32,010 nt of DNA from Opitutia bacterium (GTDB lineage: Bacteria > Verrucomicrobiota > Verrucomicrobiia > Opitutales > UBA953). The stretch lies in contig CANBWJ010000005.1 of the NCBI GenBank assembly GCA_947373115.1, positions 1 to 32,010 of the forward strand. Reading direction: 5' to 3'. Below, one piece after another: positions 8,737 through 19,703 of this stretch. The notes under the pieces were generated by a model. The model searched no databases. It saw only the letters and a list, made by a program, of their open reading frames with translations, and was not told where the DNA came from. The stretch's first letter is position 1, and each line of letters begins with the position of its first letter. The translations under genes were made by a program, and so were the position numbers.

Positions 8737-9459
8737 TTAGGCCTTAACTGCTTTGCGGCGACGAACTGCCACTGCAGCAAGGGCAAGTACGCCTAAGCCT
8801 AGACCGTAAGTAGAAGGCTCAGGAACGGGAGGGGTGTTGACATTTGAACCAATCAAGAAGCCACCCGAATAAGTTGTGTCAGCACCGTTTGCAACAGTGA
8901 CTATGAAGGCAAGTTCTGTAACGTGATTCCAATCAAAATTGCGATTCGCTAGAAAAGAATTAAAAACCTTTGGGTATTCTACAGGGCTCCCAGTCACTGC
9001 GTTCACCGACTGATTCCAGCTTGCACTATATCCTTCCCAGTCCGCAACTATCCATGTTAAATGAGTCGAGAGATCGGAAGAAACAATAGTTTGAGTGAGC
9101 CAGTTATTCGGATTAATACTAATACCATTCGGGTCCACGGTCGTATAATCTAGAACAAATCGGGATGAATAAGCCGGGGTGCTTAAAGTCAAAGTGCCAT
9201 TACCAGGCATAGAAATCGATGTGTGCTCTGAGTTACTTGACGCACCACCTGTTACAGAAAGCGTACGATAAAAAAGACCATTTCCCGTTAACACCGGGGA
9301 ATTCGTAGTATTAGCAGTGTTACTGCCACTAACTGATATTCCGGCTGCGGAGTTAAAGTTATCAATTGGGGTGTACGTAACCGTACTTGCAGCCAAACGG
9401 CTGGAAATAAGTGCGAAGGCTAAAAGTTGAGGGAATTTCATAGGGGGCTTGAATGACAA
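8737..9459 (-). CDS. PEP-CTERM sorting-domain protein, otherwise unknown
   Basis: 240 aa; N-terminal signal, C-terminal VPEPSTYGLGLGVLALAAVAVRRRKAVKA (PEP motif, TM helix, basic cluster). Confidence 0.9.
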   Translation of the reverse strand: MSFKPPMKFPQLLAFALISSRLAASTVTYTPIDNFNSAAGISVSGSNTANTTNSPVLTGNGLFYRTLSVTGGASSNSEHTSISMPGNGTLTLSTPAYSSRFVLDYTTVDPNGISINPNNWLTQTIVSSDLSTHLTWIVADWEGYSASWNQSVNAVTGSPVEYPKVFNSFLANRNFDWNHVTELAFIVTVANGADTTYSGGFLIGSNVNTPPVPEPSTYGLGLGVLALAAVAVRRRKAVKA

Positions 9460-9529
9460 ATTTCTACTAAGAAAGTAATTCTGTGCAACATATTATCAGT
9501 CTGTCGACTCAAACCACAAAAGAGCGAAA

Positions 9530-12500
9530 TCACCCAAAATACTCCACCCCACCCTCAAAAAGGGCCTGGTACTTGTTTCCAGGAATATTTTTAGCAACGT
9601 TCGCACCGCGGCGCTCACTGTGCCCCATCTTGCCAAGGATGCGTCCACAGGGACTCATAATACCTTCAATCGCCTGGGCCGATCCATTCGGATTAAATTC
9701 AATGGCATTCGAAGGGACGCCCAACGGGTCACAGTACTGGAAGGCGACCTGTCCATTGCGGGTGAGTTCGGCGATGACTTCCGGTGAGGCCGTGAAACGT
9801 CCTTCACCATGCGAAAGCGGAATATTATAAAGTTGCCCCACTTCTAAACGAGATAACCAAGGCGACTTCACTGAAGCCACACGGGTATGAGCGTAACGCG
9901 AAATGTGTCGGGCAATACGATTATGGAAAAGCGTCGGGGCTTGGGCGTCGACATCGCGAATTTCACCAAAGGGCACCAGCCCGAGCTTAATCAGCGCCTG
10001 AAATCCGTTGCAGATGCCCAAGGCTAAGCCATCGCGCGACTTTAGCAGATCCATGGTCGCGTCGCGCACCACGGGAGATTTAAATACGGCAGCAATAAAT
10101 TTACCCGAACCGTCGGGTTCATCACCGGCCGAGAAACCGCCAGGAATCATCAAAATCTGCGAACGCTTAATCGCTTCAGCCAAGGCTTGCAGCGATTCCG
10201 CCAAGCCGCTGCCATCTAAATTTCTCAGGACTAAAATTTCGGGTTCGGCACCAGCCTGACGGAACGCACGGGCCGTATCGTACTCACAATTACTTCCAGG
10301 AAACACTGGTATGATAACGCGCGGACGAGCCACCTTAACCTTGGGCTTCAATCCCGAACGTACCGCAAAAGAAATAGTCTCTGGCTTACCTTCAGGCTCG
10401 GTTGCACGTGTGGGGAAGACCGACTCCAATACGCCTTCATGAGCTGCTAAAAGTTTTTCAACCGCAATGACCAAACCAGGCCATGCGATTTCCGCTTGGG
10501 CCGTGGTTTTTCCTAAAACTTGATGCGGCAAGCCACCGAGGTCCGATGGTGACGCCACCTCGAGTAACACAGATCCATACGCAGGGACTAAGAATTCAGC
10601 CGTTGGTGCAGCGTCTAATGCAATACCAATACGATTACCAAAAGTCATACGGGCGAGTGCGTGCCCCACTCCACCCTGACGCACCGCTGTCGCCGCGCGC
10701 ACTTTGCCGGCTTTAATTAAGTGATAAACCGCAACCAGACGTTCACGGGCAATTTTCAGGTCTGGCAATTGAGCCGAAGTGCGCGGCACATTGACCAACA
10801 CCACCGTCGAACCAGCTTGTTTAAATTCAGCGGAAATCACTTCCGAGGCCTTACCCGGCACAATGGCAAAAGAAACCAACGTGGGCGGCACATCGAGGTC
10901 CTTGAATGAGCCTGACATACTGTCTTTTCCGCCTATCGCAGCCGTACCAAATTCAAGTTGTGCCTCCAATGCACCCAATAACGCGACCAACGGCTTGCCC
11001 CAACGCTTAGGGTCTTGTCCGAGTTTTTCAAAATACTCCTGCAAGGTCAGACGTGCACGTGCCGGATTTCCACCCGCCGCCGTCAGACGTGCCAAAGATT
11101 CCACCACGGCACACACCGCACCGTGACCAGGCGACCATTGTGCGACCTCCGGATTAAATCCATAAGACATAATCGTACAGACATCAGTCTCACCATTCAG
11201 TACGGGAAGTTTCGCTGCCATCGCCTCCTGTGGCGTGCTCTGCGTGACTCCACCATAGGGATGCAGCACGGTATTCGCACCAATCGAAGCATCGAAACGC
11301 TCCACTAAGCCACGCTGTGAGGCATTGGGTAAAGCTGAAAGGGTCGCGACTAAATCTTCCGCCGTGATTGCCTTAGCCGAAACTTGGAAAGGACTTTTAC
11401 TTTCATCGGGAGCTTGCACCTGAGCAGTCGAAGTTTGGGTGACGCCATTGGTATCGAGAAAATCGCGTGCGATATCCACCACGCGTTGCCCGCGCCACTC
11501 CATGATAAGTCGACCCGTATCGGTAACGTCGGCCACTAAAACGGCTTCGAGGTTTTCACGTCGCGCGGCCGCTAAAAATGCAGGCACGTCCTTGGGCTCA
11601 AGCACGACTGCCATGCGCTCCTGGGATTCAGACAAAGCAATCTCCGTGCCGTCTAAGCCATCGTATTTCAAAGGCACCCGATCCAAATGAATATGCAACG
11701 ACGGGGCCAATTCACCAATCGCCACGGAAACTCCGCCCGCACCAAAATCATTACAACGTTTAATTAATCTGCTGACCGCTGGGTCGCGGAACAGTCGTTG
11801 CAGTTTACGTTCGGTTGGTGCGTCACCCTTTTGCACTTCCGCCGAATTCTGTAAAGCGGTCTCAGTATGCTCCTTCGACGAACCCGTGGCACCGCCCACC
11901 CCATCGCGTCCCGTTCGGCCACCGACTAAAACAATCACGTCGCCAGGAGCCGGCACTTCGCGCCGCACACAATCCCGAGGGCCCGCCGCGACTACCGCGC
12001 CGATTTCCATGCGCTTTGCGACGTATCCCGGGTGGTAGTGCTCCGAAACCAAACCGGTCGCGAGACCGATTTGATTACCGTAAGATGAATAACCGGCCGC
12101 TGCACCGGTGGTAATTTTACGCTGCGGCAATTTACCAGGCAAAGTTTGGTCATACGGAGTTAATGGATTCGCCGCACCCGTTACGCGCATGGCTTGATAA
12201 ACATAGGATCGACCCGATAGTGGGTCGCGAATGGCACCGCCTAAACAGGTAGCCGCACCACCAAAAGGCTCAATCTCCGTAGGGTGATTATGAGTTTCGT
12301 TTTTAAACATCACCAACCACTCTTGAATTTTTCCATCAATTTCCACCGGCACCACAATCGAAGCCGCATTCACCTCTTCGGAGTCTTCCATGTCATCCAA
12401 GATGCCGCGGTGCTTCAATTCGCGGCCACCAATGGTCGCGATATCCATTAAACAAATCGGCTTACCTTGGCGGTTAAGACCCAGACGAACATGCTTGTAT

Positions 12501-13258
12501 CGCTCCCAGGCCAAGCGGAAGGGCTCCAGTAATGGCGAAGGCTCAAATTCAACCGCCGTTAATTCCGCTAAAAAAGTGGTGTGACGACAGTGGTCCGACC
12601 AATAAGTATCGAGCAACTTAATCTCCGTGAGCGTGGGCTCACGCTTCGCTTCATCGCGAAAATACTTTTGGCAGAAAACCAAATCTGCATCGGACATCGC
12701 TAAGCCCAACTGCTTACGCAAAGCAATGAGCTCAACCGCTGACTTAACCAAGAAACCTGGCAGCGAAGCCACTGCCTGGGGCGACGGGGCGACTCGACGT
12801 AACGATGTAGGCTTGGTTAATGCGGCCTCACGCGAATCAACCGGATTAATTAAATAAGCCTTAATACGTTTAATGTCCGAATCAGAAAGTTTTCCAGACA
12901 GCACAAACACTCGAGCGGCCGCAACGGTGGGGCGATCACCGCCGCCCACAATTTGTAAACACTGTGCCGCTGAATCCGCCCGCTGATCAAACTGACCGGG
13001 CAAGTATTCAACTCCGAAAGCGATTTCGCCCGACGCCAAGGAAAACGACTCACTGCTAACATCATCCACCGGAGGCTCCGCAAAAACCGTCGGGACGGCC
13101 AACTGGATTGCCGTTTCGCCGGCGCCTTCAATATCATAGCGCTGCAAAATCCGAACGGACTGCAAATCGGTCAAGCGGAGGGAGTCGCGCAGGTCACGCA
13201 ACAACGCTTCGGCTTCTGACCGAAAGGCCGGCTTTTTTTCGACAAAAAGGCGTTTCAT
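9530..13258 (-). CDS. purL: Phosphoribosylformylglycinamidine synthase, single-chain form with glutaminase domain
   Basis: 1242 aa; DTYWSDHCRHTTF, FKNETHNHPTEIEPFGGAATCLGGAIRDPLSGR, C-terminal GATase PVFPGSNCEYDTARAF and LGICNGFQALIKLGL. Confidence 0.96.
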   Translation of the reverse strand: MKRLFVEKKPAFRSEAEALLRDLRDSLRLTDLQSVRILQRYDIEGAGETAIQLAVPTVFAEPPVDDVSSESFSLASGEIAFGVEYLPGQFDQRADSAAQCLQIVGGGDRPTVAAARVFVLSGKLSDSDIKRIKAYLINPVDSREAALTKPTSLRRVAPSPQAVASLPGFLVKSAVELIALRKQLGLAMSDADLVFCQKYFRDEAKREPTLTEIKLLDTYWSDHCRHTTFLAELTAVEFEPSPLLEPFRLAWERYKHVRLGLNRQGKPICLMDIATIGGRELKHRGILDDMEDSEEVNAASIVVPVEIDGKIQEWLVMFKNETHNHPTEIEPFGGAATCLGGAIRDPLSGRSYVYQAMRVTGAANPLTPYDQTLPGKLPQRKITTGAAAGYSSYGNQIGLATGLVSEHYHPGYVAKRMEIGAVVAAGPRDCVRREVPAPGDVIVLVGGRTGRDGVGGATGSSKEHTETALQNSAEVQKGDAPTERKLQRLFRDPAVSRLIKRCNDFGAGGVSVAIGELAPSLHIHLDRVPLKYDGLDGTEIALSESQERMAVVLEPKDVPAFLAAARRENLEAVLVADVTDTGRLIMEWRGQRVVDIARDFLDTNGVTQTSTAQVQAPDESKSPFQVSAKAITAEDLVATLSALPNASQRGLVERFDASIGANTVLHPYGGVTQSTPQEAMAAKLPVLNGETDVCTIMSYGFNPEVAQWSPGHGAVCAVVESLARLTAAGGNPARARLTLQEYFEKLGQDPKRWGKPLVALLGALEAQLEFGTAAIGGKDSMSGSFKDLDVPPTLVSFAIVPGKASEVISAEFKQAGSTVVLVNVPRTSAQLPDLKIARERLVAVYHLIKAGKVRAATAVRQGGVGHALARMTFGNRIGIALDAAPTAEFLVPAYGSVLLEVASPSDLGGLPHQVLGKTTAQAEIAWPGLVIAVEKLLAAHEGVLESVFPTRATEPEGKPETISFAVRSGLKPKVKVARPRVIIPVFPGSNCEYDTARAFRQAGAEPEILVLRNLDGSGLAESLQALAEAIKRSQILMIPGGFSAGDEPDGSGKFIAAVFKSPVVRDATMDLLKSRDGLALGICNGFQALIKLGLVPFGEIRDVDAQAPTLFHNRIARHISRYAHTRVASVKSPWLSRLEVGQLYNIPLSHGEGRFTASPEVIAELTRNGQVAFQYCDPLGVPSNAIEFNPNGSAQAIEGIMSPCGRILGKMGHSERRGANVAKNIPGNKYQALFEGGVEYFG

Positions 13259-13380
13259 GAATTCCCCTACCTTGTCGGAAATTTAGCCGGGAGGACGATA
13301 CTAAACTGTCATTTGTTAGTAAATGAGGCACGGACTTTAACGTAACCGCAAACCTTCGACCACAAAGCATGTCCGGCCGA

Positions 13381-13788
13381 TTAGTACCGGCTTATCAATA
13401 CAATCACAATTACCACAATCACCACCATCGCTATACCTAAATACACCGGACGCATGGCGGTGTTCGAACCAGACATGCCCCCTTCATGATTTTGATACAG
13501 GGTCGTGCCCGCCCGGGTAATACCCTGGATAACCACGTCTGGATAAGCTCGTCCCGGAACCTCAATGACCGTCCCCACCGCCAAGCCCAGGCGAATGAGC
13601 TCTTGATACGCCAAGGTTTTCCGTTCGGTTGAAAAACCATCAAAGGCATTACACTCGCGACCGATGAACAAACGCTCTAGGGCGAGCATGGCATCGGCCG
13701 AGATATAATGTCGTTTTCTTTTTCTTGGTTTAGGCGTGCTCAATGGAAGTGACTTATCTTCAGTTGTAGGTATTGTAAAGTCAGACAA
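13381..13788 (-). CDS. Hypothetical protein with C-terminal transmembrane helix
   Basis: 135 aa, putative TTG start; basic N-terminus (KPRKRKRH), C-terminal helix YLGIAMVVIVVIVIVLISRY. Confidence 0.6.
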   Translation of the reverse strand: MSDFTIPTTEDKSLPLSTPKPRKRKRHYISADAMLALERLFIGRECNAFDGFSTERKTLAYQELIRLGLAVGTVIEVPGRAYPDVVIQGITRAGTTLYQNHEGGMSGSNTAMRPVYLGIAMVVIVVIVIVLISRY

Positions 13789-13838
13789 TAATTCGATCCG
13801 TCTATTCTACATTCTACAGTTAGCCTCGCAAGGCCGTC

Positions 13839-14639
13839 ATGCCTAAACATTTAACCAAACCACAAAAGTCAATCGCCGTCGCACTTTCTATTGCCGGTTC
13901 GGACAGTGGGGCGGGTGCGGGCATTCAAGTCGACCTCCTGACTTTCGCCGCCCAAGGCGTCTACGGCACCACTGCCATCACCTGTTTAACGGCCCAAAAC
14001 CCCCAAGGCGTCAGCGCTGTGCATGCCGCACCCGCCGCCTTTGTCATCGAACAATGCGAGCAAGTGTGCCGCTACTACGCACCCCAGGCCCTCAAAACGG
14101 GCATGCTCTTCAACCAAGGCATCGTCGAGGCCGTGGCTGATTTTATAAGAAAAAATAAAATTACCGCGGTGGTCGATCCCGTCATGGTGGCTACCAGCGG
14201 CGCCACCCTCCTAACCGACGAAGCCGTTGCTTCACTCAAGTCCCAACTCATCCCCTTGGCCACCTTGGTCACACCCAACTTGGATGAGGCGGCGATATTA
14301 TTGGGCCGCCCGGTCAAGGGAGGCGATCAGTGCGAAGCCGAGGCCCTCGCCCTCGCCCAAATTTATCGTGTACCCTTTTTGCTCAAAGGTGGACACGGCC
14401 AAGGGCAGCTGCTGGTCGACACCCTCGCCTGGCCCGATGGTCGTACGGCTAAATTCACCGCTAGTCGCATCGAAAAAATCGATACACACGGGAGTGGCTG
14501 CACCCTCTCGGCCGCCATCACCGCCCGCCTAGCCTTGGGGGAGGACCTCCTGACCGCTGTAAAAGCTGCCCATACTTACCTTCAAAAAGGCATGCAGAAT
14601 CCTCTATTTGTAGGCGGCTCAAACCAGATTCGACACTGA
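13839..14639 (+). CDS. thiD: Hydroxymethylpyrimidine/phosphomethylpyrimidine kinase
   Basis: 266 aa; ALSIAGSDSGAGAGIQVDLLTFAAQGVYGTTAITCLTAQN, VVDPVMVATSGATLL, LVTPNLDEAAILLG, DTHGSGCTLSAAITARLA. Confidence 0.94.
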   Translation: MPKHLTKPQKSIAVALSIAGSDSGAGAGIQVDLLTFAAQGVYGTTAITCLTAQNPQGVSAVHAAPAAFVIEQCEQVCRYYAPQALKTGMLFNQGIVEAVADFIRKNKITAVVDPVMVATSGATLLTDEAVASLKSQLIPLATLVTPNLDEAAILLGRPVKGGDQCEAEALALAQIYRVPFLLKGGHGQGQLLVDTLAWPDGRTAKFTASRIEKIDTHGSGCTLSAAITARLALGEDLLTAVKAAHTYLQKGMQNPLFVGGSNQIRH

Positions 14640-14776
14640 AATTATAGGGGTTTAGTGATTGGAAGACGGGTCCGCGCCAGTGTCTATTATGAGCCGGGTC
14701 GCTCCATTTCCCTTGCCCCCATTAGTTCCCTATCTTTTCTACCCTATTCGAAGCAGCCTAAAGCCTGCCGCCGACC

Positions 14777-16585
14777 ATGACTAAAAAGAAAACAGCCTCC
14801 AAAACCTCCAACCGCTCCTCGTCCGCCTCCACCTCCACTGGCGGCGTCAAAATGCGCGGCTGTGATGTCATGGTTCGCTGCTTAGAAAACCTCGGGGTCG
14901 ACACGATCTTTGCCTACCCAGGTGGTGCCTCCATGGAGCTCCACCAAGGGCTCACCCGTTCGAAAAAAATTCGTACCATTTTACCACGGCACGAACAAGG
15001 CGGTGCCTTTATGGCGCAAGGCTATTCGCGAGCCACGGGCAAACCAGGCGTTTGCATGGCGACCTCCGGACCGGGCGCCACCAACCTCGTCACGGCCATT
15101 GCCGATGCGCACATGGATAGCATTCCGCTCGTGTGCATCACCGGACAAGTTTACCAGCAGTTCATCGGACGTGCCGCTTTCCAAGAAACCGACTTCTATG
15201 GCATGACGCTTCCCATCGTGAAGCACTCGTTCCTCGTTCTCGATTATAACGAGCTACCGATGATCATGTACAAGGCTTTCAAGATCGCGACCACTGGTCG
15301 CCCTGGACCCGTTGTCATCGACATCCCTAAAGACGTCCAACAACACGAGTGGGTGCCCGTTTTTCCAAAGTCGATTAACGACTTGGAAATCCTTGGCTTA
15401 CAAGTTCCGCCTAAAGCACCCGATGCCCAATTTAACACGGTTTTACGCCTCATCGAGAAGGCCAAACAACCCGTACTCTACGTTGGGGGAGGCATTCTTT
15501 CCGCCCACGCCCACAAGGAATTAATGGCTTTTGCCTTGGCCACCGGCATTCCCGTGGCGAGCACACTCATGGGTCTCGGTGCTTTCCCTTCGGATCACCC
15601 ACAATCACTTTATTGGTACGGCATGCACGGCACCGTTGCCGGCAACTGGGCCGTCTGTAAGAGCGACTTACTCATCGTTCTCGGTGCTCGTTTTGACGAT
15701 CGTATCACCGGCGCCATCGAAAAGTTTGCTCCCGACGCCACGATTGTCCACGTCGACATCGATCGCTCCGAACACCACAAAAATAAATTCGCCGATTACC
15801 CGATTCACTCGGACGTGAAACATGCGCTCCTGCGCCTGTGCGCACTATCCAAGAAAGGCTTCAAGAAACCCAACCTGAAGAAATGGTACACAACCATTAA
15901 CGGCTGGAAAAAACAACACCCCTTCCCCTTCAGCTACGACCGCAAAGGCTCCAAGCACATCCTGCCCCAGGAGGCCATCGAGACGCTCTTTAAGGAAACC
16001 AAAGGTGAAGCGATTATTTCCACGGGCGTCGGCCAACACCAAATGTGGGCCCCGCAGTACTACCAATTCAATAAGCCACGCACGTTCATTAGCTCCTTAG
16101 GCGCTGGTACCATGGGCTTTGGCTTGCCTGCAGCCATCGGCGCGAAGGTCGCTTGCCCCAAGAAACAGGTCATCGATATCGATGGCGACGGATCATTCTT
16201 GATGAACATCCAAGAGTTGGCGTGCATGAAAATCGAAAAAATCAACGCGAAGGTCATGCTCCTCAACAATCAGCATTTAGGCATGGTCGTGCAATGGGAA
16301 GACCGCTTCTACGCCGGCGTACGCGGACACACGGTTTTAGGTGATGCCACCAACATCGGAAGCCCCGATAACCCAGCGGGACTCTACCCTGACTTTGTTA
16401 AAATTGCCAACGGCTTTGGCATCAAGGCCCGTCAAGTCATCAAGCGTGAAGAGTTACGTGACGCCATTCGCGAAATGCTCGCGCACGACGGACCCTACCT
16501 GCTCGACGTCATCGTTCCTTACACCGAACACGTTCTGCCATTCATTCCGCAGAAAAAGTCGGCGATGGAAATTTTGACGAAGTAA
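14777..16585 (+). CDS. ilvB: Acetolactate synthase large subunit (ThDP-dependent)
   Basis: 602 aa; [103 protein letters not shown]. Confidence 0.92.
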   Translation: MTKKKTASKTSNRSSSASTSTGGVKMRGCDVMVRCLENLGVDTIFAYPGGASMELHQGLTRSKKIRTILPRHEQGGAFMAQGYSRATGKPGVCMATSGPGATNLVTAIADAHMDSIPLVCITGQVYQQFIGRAAFQETDFYGMTLPIVKHSFLVLDYNELPMIMYKAFKIATTGRPGPVVIDIPKDVQQHEWVPVFPKSINDLEILGLQVPPKAPDAQFNTVLRLIEKAKQPVLYVGGGILSAHAHKELMAFALATGIPVASTLMGLGAFPSDHPQSLYWYGMHGTVAGNWAVCKSDLLIVLGARFDDRITGAIEKFAPDATIVHVDIDRSEHHKNKFADYPIHSDVKHALLRLCALSKKGFKKPNLKKWYTTINGWKKQHPFPFSYDRKGSKHILPQEAIETLFKETKGEAIISTGVGQHQMWAPQYYQFNKPRTFISSLGAGTMGFGLPAAIGAKVACPKKQVIDIDGDGSFLMNIQELACMKIEKINAKVMLLNNQHLGMVVQWEDRFYAGVRGHTVLGDATNIGSPDNPAGLYPDFVKIANGFGIKARQVIKREELRDAIREMLAHDGPYLLDVIVPYTEHVLPFIPQKKSAMEILTK

Positions 16586-16588
16586 GGT

Positions 16589-17512
16589 TTACAGTCCAGC
16601 CAACCAGCGCTCAGCTTCAATCGCGGCCCGACACCCCATGCCCGCTGCCGTGATGGCTTGGCGATAAACGTGATCGGCACAATCGCCGGCGACAAAGACG
16701 CCCGGAACTTTCGTGCTCACAGTATTGTCCTCAGCGATAAAATAGCCATTTTCATCCACGCTCAGTGCGGGCGTGAACGCCTTGGAATTGGGAATGTGAC
16801 CAATCGCAATAAACACGCACTTACAGGGGATATCACGGTTTTTTCCCGAGGCATCTTGGACCCGCAAGCTGTGCACTTTGCCATCGGCACCGCCCAGCAC
16901 CTCGAGAGGCGCACAGTTCAGCGCGAGTTCAATTTTTTCGTGAGCCTTTACGCGCTGCACCATGATTTCGGAAGCGCGGAATTTATCGCGACGGTGCACT
17001 AAAATCACTTTCGACGCAAAGCGCGTCAGAAACAAAGCTTCTTCACAAGCGGAGTCGCCACCACCGACCACGACCACCGGCACATCGCGATAAAACGCAC
17101 CATCGCAGGTCGCGCACGTCGTCACGCCATTGCCGCCGTAATATTCTTTTTCGCCAGGAATACCGAGCAAGCGCGGCGAGGCACCCGTGGCGATGATGAC
17201 CGCTTTCGCTTCATACGTGGCTTCACCGCCCACGAGTTTTTTGACGGGGCCCGAGAAATCAACGGAGTCGATACGATCCCAAGCAAAGCGGGCACCGAAA
17301 CGCTCCGCCTGTGCTTTCATATTTGAAATGAGTTCATTGCCATCAACGCCGTGGACGAAGCCTGGAAAGTTTTCGACTTCCGAGGTCGTGGTTAATTGTC
17401 CACCAGGTTGGCCACCTTCGAGCACCAAAGGGGTGAGCCCTGCACGGGCAGCGTAAATTGCGGCGGTCAGGCCAGCGCAGCCCGTACCTAAAATTAAGAC
17501 GTTTTCAGCCAT
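16589..17512 (-). CDS. trxB: Thioredoxin-disulfide reductase
   Basis: [40 protein letters not shown], active-site CATCDG, NADPH site [22 protein letters not shown]; start reset to internal ATG (complement of 17510-17512). Confidence 0.95.
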   Translation of the reverse strand: MAENVLILGTGCAGLTAAIYAARAGLTPLVLEGGQPGGQLTTTSEVENFPGFVHGVDGNELISNMKAQAERFGARFAWDRIDSVDFSGPVKKLVGGEATYEAKAVIIATGASPRLLGIPGEKEYYGGNGVTTCATCDGAFYRDVPVVVVGGGDSACEEALFLTRFASKVILVHRRDKFRASEIMVQRVKAHEKIELALNCAPLEVLGGADGKVHSLRVQDASGKNRDIPCKCVFIAIGHIPNSKAFTPALSVDENGYFIAEDNTVSTKVPGVFVAGDCADHVYRQAITAAGMGCRAAIEAERWLAGL

Positions 17513-17650
17513 AGGGAATAACCCCATCTTGGAGTCTCTCCGCTAACGGCAAGGCGGAAAACACTCCCCCCGCGAAGTTTTGCATCGATTCCATACCGCA
17601 ATGAGATTGCTGATGGCGCAAGAAAACCCTGAATTAGCAGGCGAGCACCC

Positions 17651-18328
17651 ATGTCTCTCTTTATCCGTAACGCCAGTATTGCCGACTTGCCCGCAATTCT
17701 AGAAGTAGAAAAAAGCTGGCCCGAGAGCGGCCGTGCCAGTGCGGATAAATTTATCGCCCGGATTCAGAAATTCGCTCAAGGTTTTTTCCTCGTCTGCAAA
17801 ACTTTACCCAACGGCGAGGAAAAAGTCGTGGCGACCGTTACCTCCATGCCACTGTGGTTCGACCCAAATCAGGTCAGTCAGTTTACGTCGTGGGATAAAG
17901 TCACCCATCATGGCATGCTGGACGACTGTAACCTTAACCATAAAAATGCACTTTATATCATCTCGGGCGTAATCGATAAAGCGCACCGCGGGGAAAATAT
18001 CTTTGAGCCTGGGGTACTTCGCGTCGCCCTGCAGGCTCAGAATCTTGGCATGCGCTACGTTATCGCGGGTGCCGTTATTCCCGGATATCGAAAGTATTGT
18101 CAAAATCATCAGGAGATCCCCGCCTGGGAATACTGCCAACAACGGAAGGGCTCTAAGCTCGTTGATCCACTTTTAGCCATGTACGAAGGGATCCAATTTC
18201 GCATACCCCATGCTTCACACGTGGTACCTGAATACTATCCCGACGACGCCAGTCGCAATTATGCGGCAATCGTCGTAAGGGATTTATCCACAGACCCACT
18301 GAGTGAAACTAAATTCTTACGTGACTGA
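17651..18328 (+). CDS. GNAT-family acyltransferase, resembling the GNAT domain of GNAT/carbon-nitrogen hydrolase proteins
   Basis: 225 aa; FIRNASIADLPAILEVEKSWPE, YIISGVIDKAHRGENIFEPGVLRVALQAQNLGMRYVIAGAVIPGYRKY, EYYPDDASRNYAAIVV. Confidence 0.72.
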   Translation: MSLFIRNASIADLPAILEVEKSWPESGRASADKFIARIQKFAQGFFLVCKTLPNGEEKVVATVTSMPLWFDPNQVSQFTSWDKVTHHGMLDDCNLNHKNALYIISGVIDKAHRGENIFEPGVLRVALQAQNLGMRYVIAGAVIPGYRKYCQNHQEIPAWEYCQQRKGSKLVDPLLAMYEGIQFRIPHASHVVPEYYPDDASRNYAAIVVRDLSTDPLSETKFLRD

Positions 18329-19703
18329 TAAATTCTTCAAACTTACCATTCGGTCCACGAGGAATATCCGGCAAGAAGGTATAGAAAATTTCAAAGGGGT
18401 AACCCAAGTGACGCTGCATCATTAAAGTCACCCGTCCCTGCTCTTCGCTCGTGAGCTCTCGCTCCAAGACTAGTTTTATTTCTACACTCTTAAGTGAGTG
18501 TTGCACACATTGAAACTGCGAGACTTTCACTCCCGTCTCTCGCATGATTTGCCCGTGCTCACCCAAATAAGGGAAGAGACTATAAAGGCTCTCGCCCCCA
18601 GGCATAATCAAACGATTCCGCTGCCGTCCGTGAATACGTTTAATCACCGGCAAGCCGCGCCCACACGGACACGCTGGACCAAACTCCGCATAATCGCCTA
18701 CTTCATATCGAATTAAGGGCGTCGCAAAGTTGTTAAGGCTAGTAATAAGCACCCGCCCCGTCACCCCAGCCGGACAGGCCTTACCCTCGTCATCCACAAT
18801 CTCCAGAATAACGTTTTCCGCTTGCACGTGGAAATGGTCCGCTTGCGGACATTGCACAGCCAAATACCCCGCCTCTTCACAGGTATACATGTCAACGACT
18901 ACAGCACCCCATGCGTCGACTAAAGCCTTGCGCATGGCCGCAGTTAGAGTCTCCCCCACCACCCGCAGTTGCCGAACCTGGGGCAACTTTAGTCCACTTT
19001 CTTGCACGTAATTCGTGAGCGCTAAAAGGTTGGAAGGAAATGAAATCAGATAATCGGGCTTCTCGCGCTGCAACCACTCTAACTGTTCGGACAATTTTGC
19101 GGTTACGTTTAAAAGTGAAGTGGCTCCCGTGGCGAAAATCGGCTCCACGACTTCGCCCCAATTCTGGCCAGCCGCCCCCTCCGGCGGCATTGCGACTCCC
19201 GGACTCGCCCAACGAATGGCACAGAGCTTACCCGAAAAATCCCTCTCGTGCCAAAGGTGCTCCCGTAGTGCAAACGCTAACCATGAAAGGTGCGTAACGG
19301 AAGTGCGCCCAAACCGAACCGGCCTCCCCGTCGATCCAGAGGTTGTACCGAACTGAATCTTACCGTGTTCGAACGGCAAATTATTGGTCACGAAATGATC
19401 GCCCGCTTCTTGGACGTCTTTGCGGCGCGTAATCGGCAAGCGTGCTAAAAAATCTTCGTCAATAATTTCAGGAAGGGCTAAGCCCAACTTTGCCCAAGCG
19501 TCACGGTAGTAGGCCACCGATTTCTGCGCGTGCTTTAAAATCAGATTAAGCTGTTGTAATTGGGCCTTTCTCATCTCTTGAGCCGACCACCATTGCGAAC
19601 GCTCTAACTGAAAAAGCATCGCAAGTCGCAAGGCGTTCGGTGGTGCCGGCAAGGCCACCAGTTGCTGACTGGGGACAAGCGATTTAACAATGCGAGGGGT
19701 CAT
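18309..19703 (-). CDS. Adenylate-forming enzyme, phenylacetate-CoA ligase (PaaK)/CapK-like
   Basis: 464 aa; IQFGTTSGSTGRPVRFGRTS ATP-binding loop, MYTCEEAGYLAVQCP, LIRYEVGDYAEFGPACPCGRGLPVIKRIHGRQRN. Confidence 0.85.
   Translation of the reverse strand: MTPRIVKSLVPSQQLVALPAPPNALRLAMLFQLERSQWWSAQEMRKAQLQQLNLILKHAQKSVAYYRDAWAKLGLALPEIIDEDFLARLPITRRKDVQEAGDHFVTNNLPFEHGKIQFGTTSGSTGRPVRFGRTSVTHLSWLAFALREHLWHERDFSGKLCAIRWASPGVAMPPEGAAGQNWGEVVEPIFATGATSLLNVTAKLSEQLEWLQREKPDYLISFPSNLLALTNYVQESGLKLPQVRQLRVVGETLTAAMRKALVDAWGAVVVDMYTCEEAGYLAVQCPQADHFHVQAENVILEIVDDEGKACPAGVTGRVLITSLNNFATPLIRYEVGDYAEFGPACPCGRGLPVIKRIHGRQRNRLIMPGGESLYSLFPYLGEHGQIMRETGVKVSQFQCVQHSLKSVEIKLVLERELTSEEQGRVTLMMQRHLGYPFEIFYTFLPDIPRGPNGKFEEFISHVRI

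Noticed and set aside
10008-12857. Multiple plus-strand ORFs (60-115 aa) opposite purL
   Set aside because: Shadow ORFs across a gene with clear conserved motifs; no family signatures.
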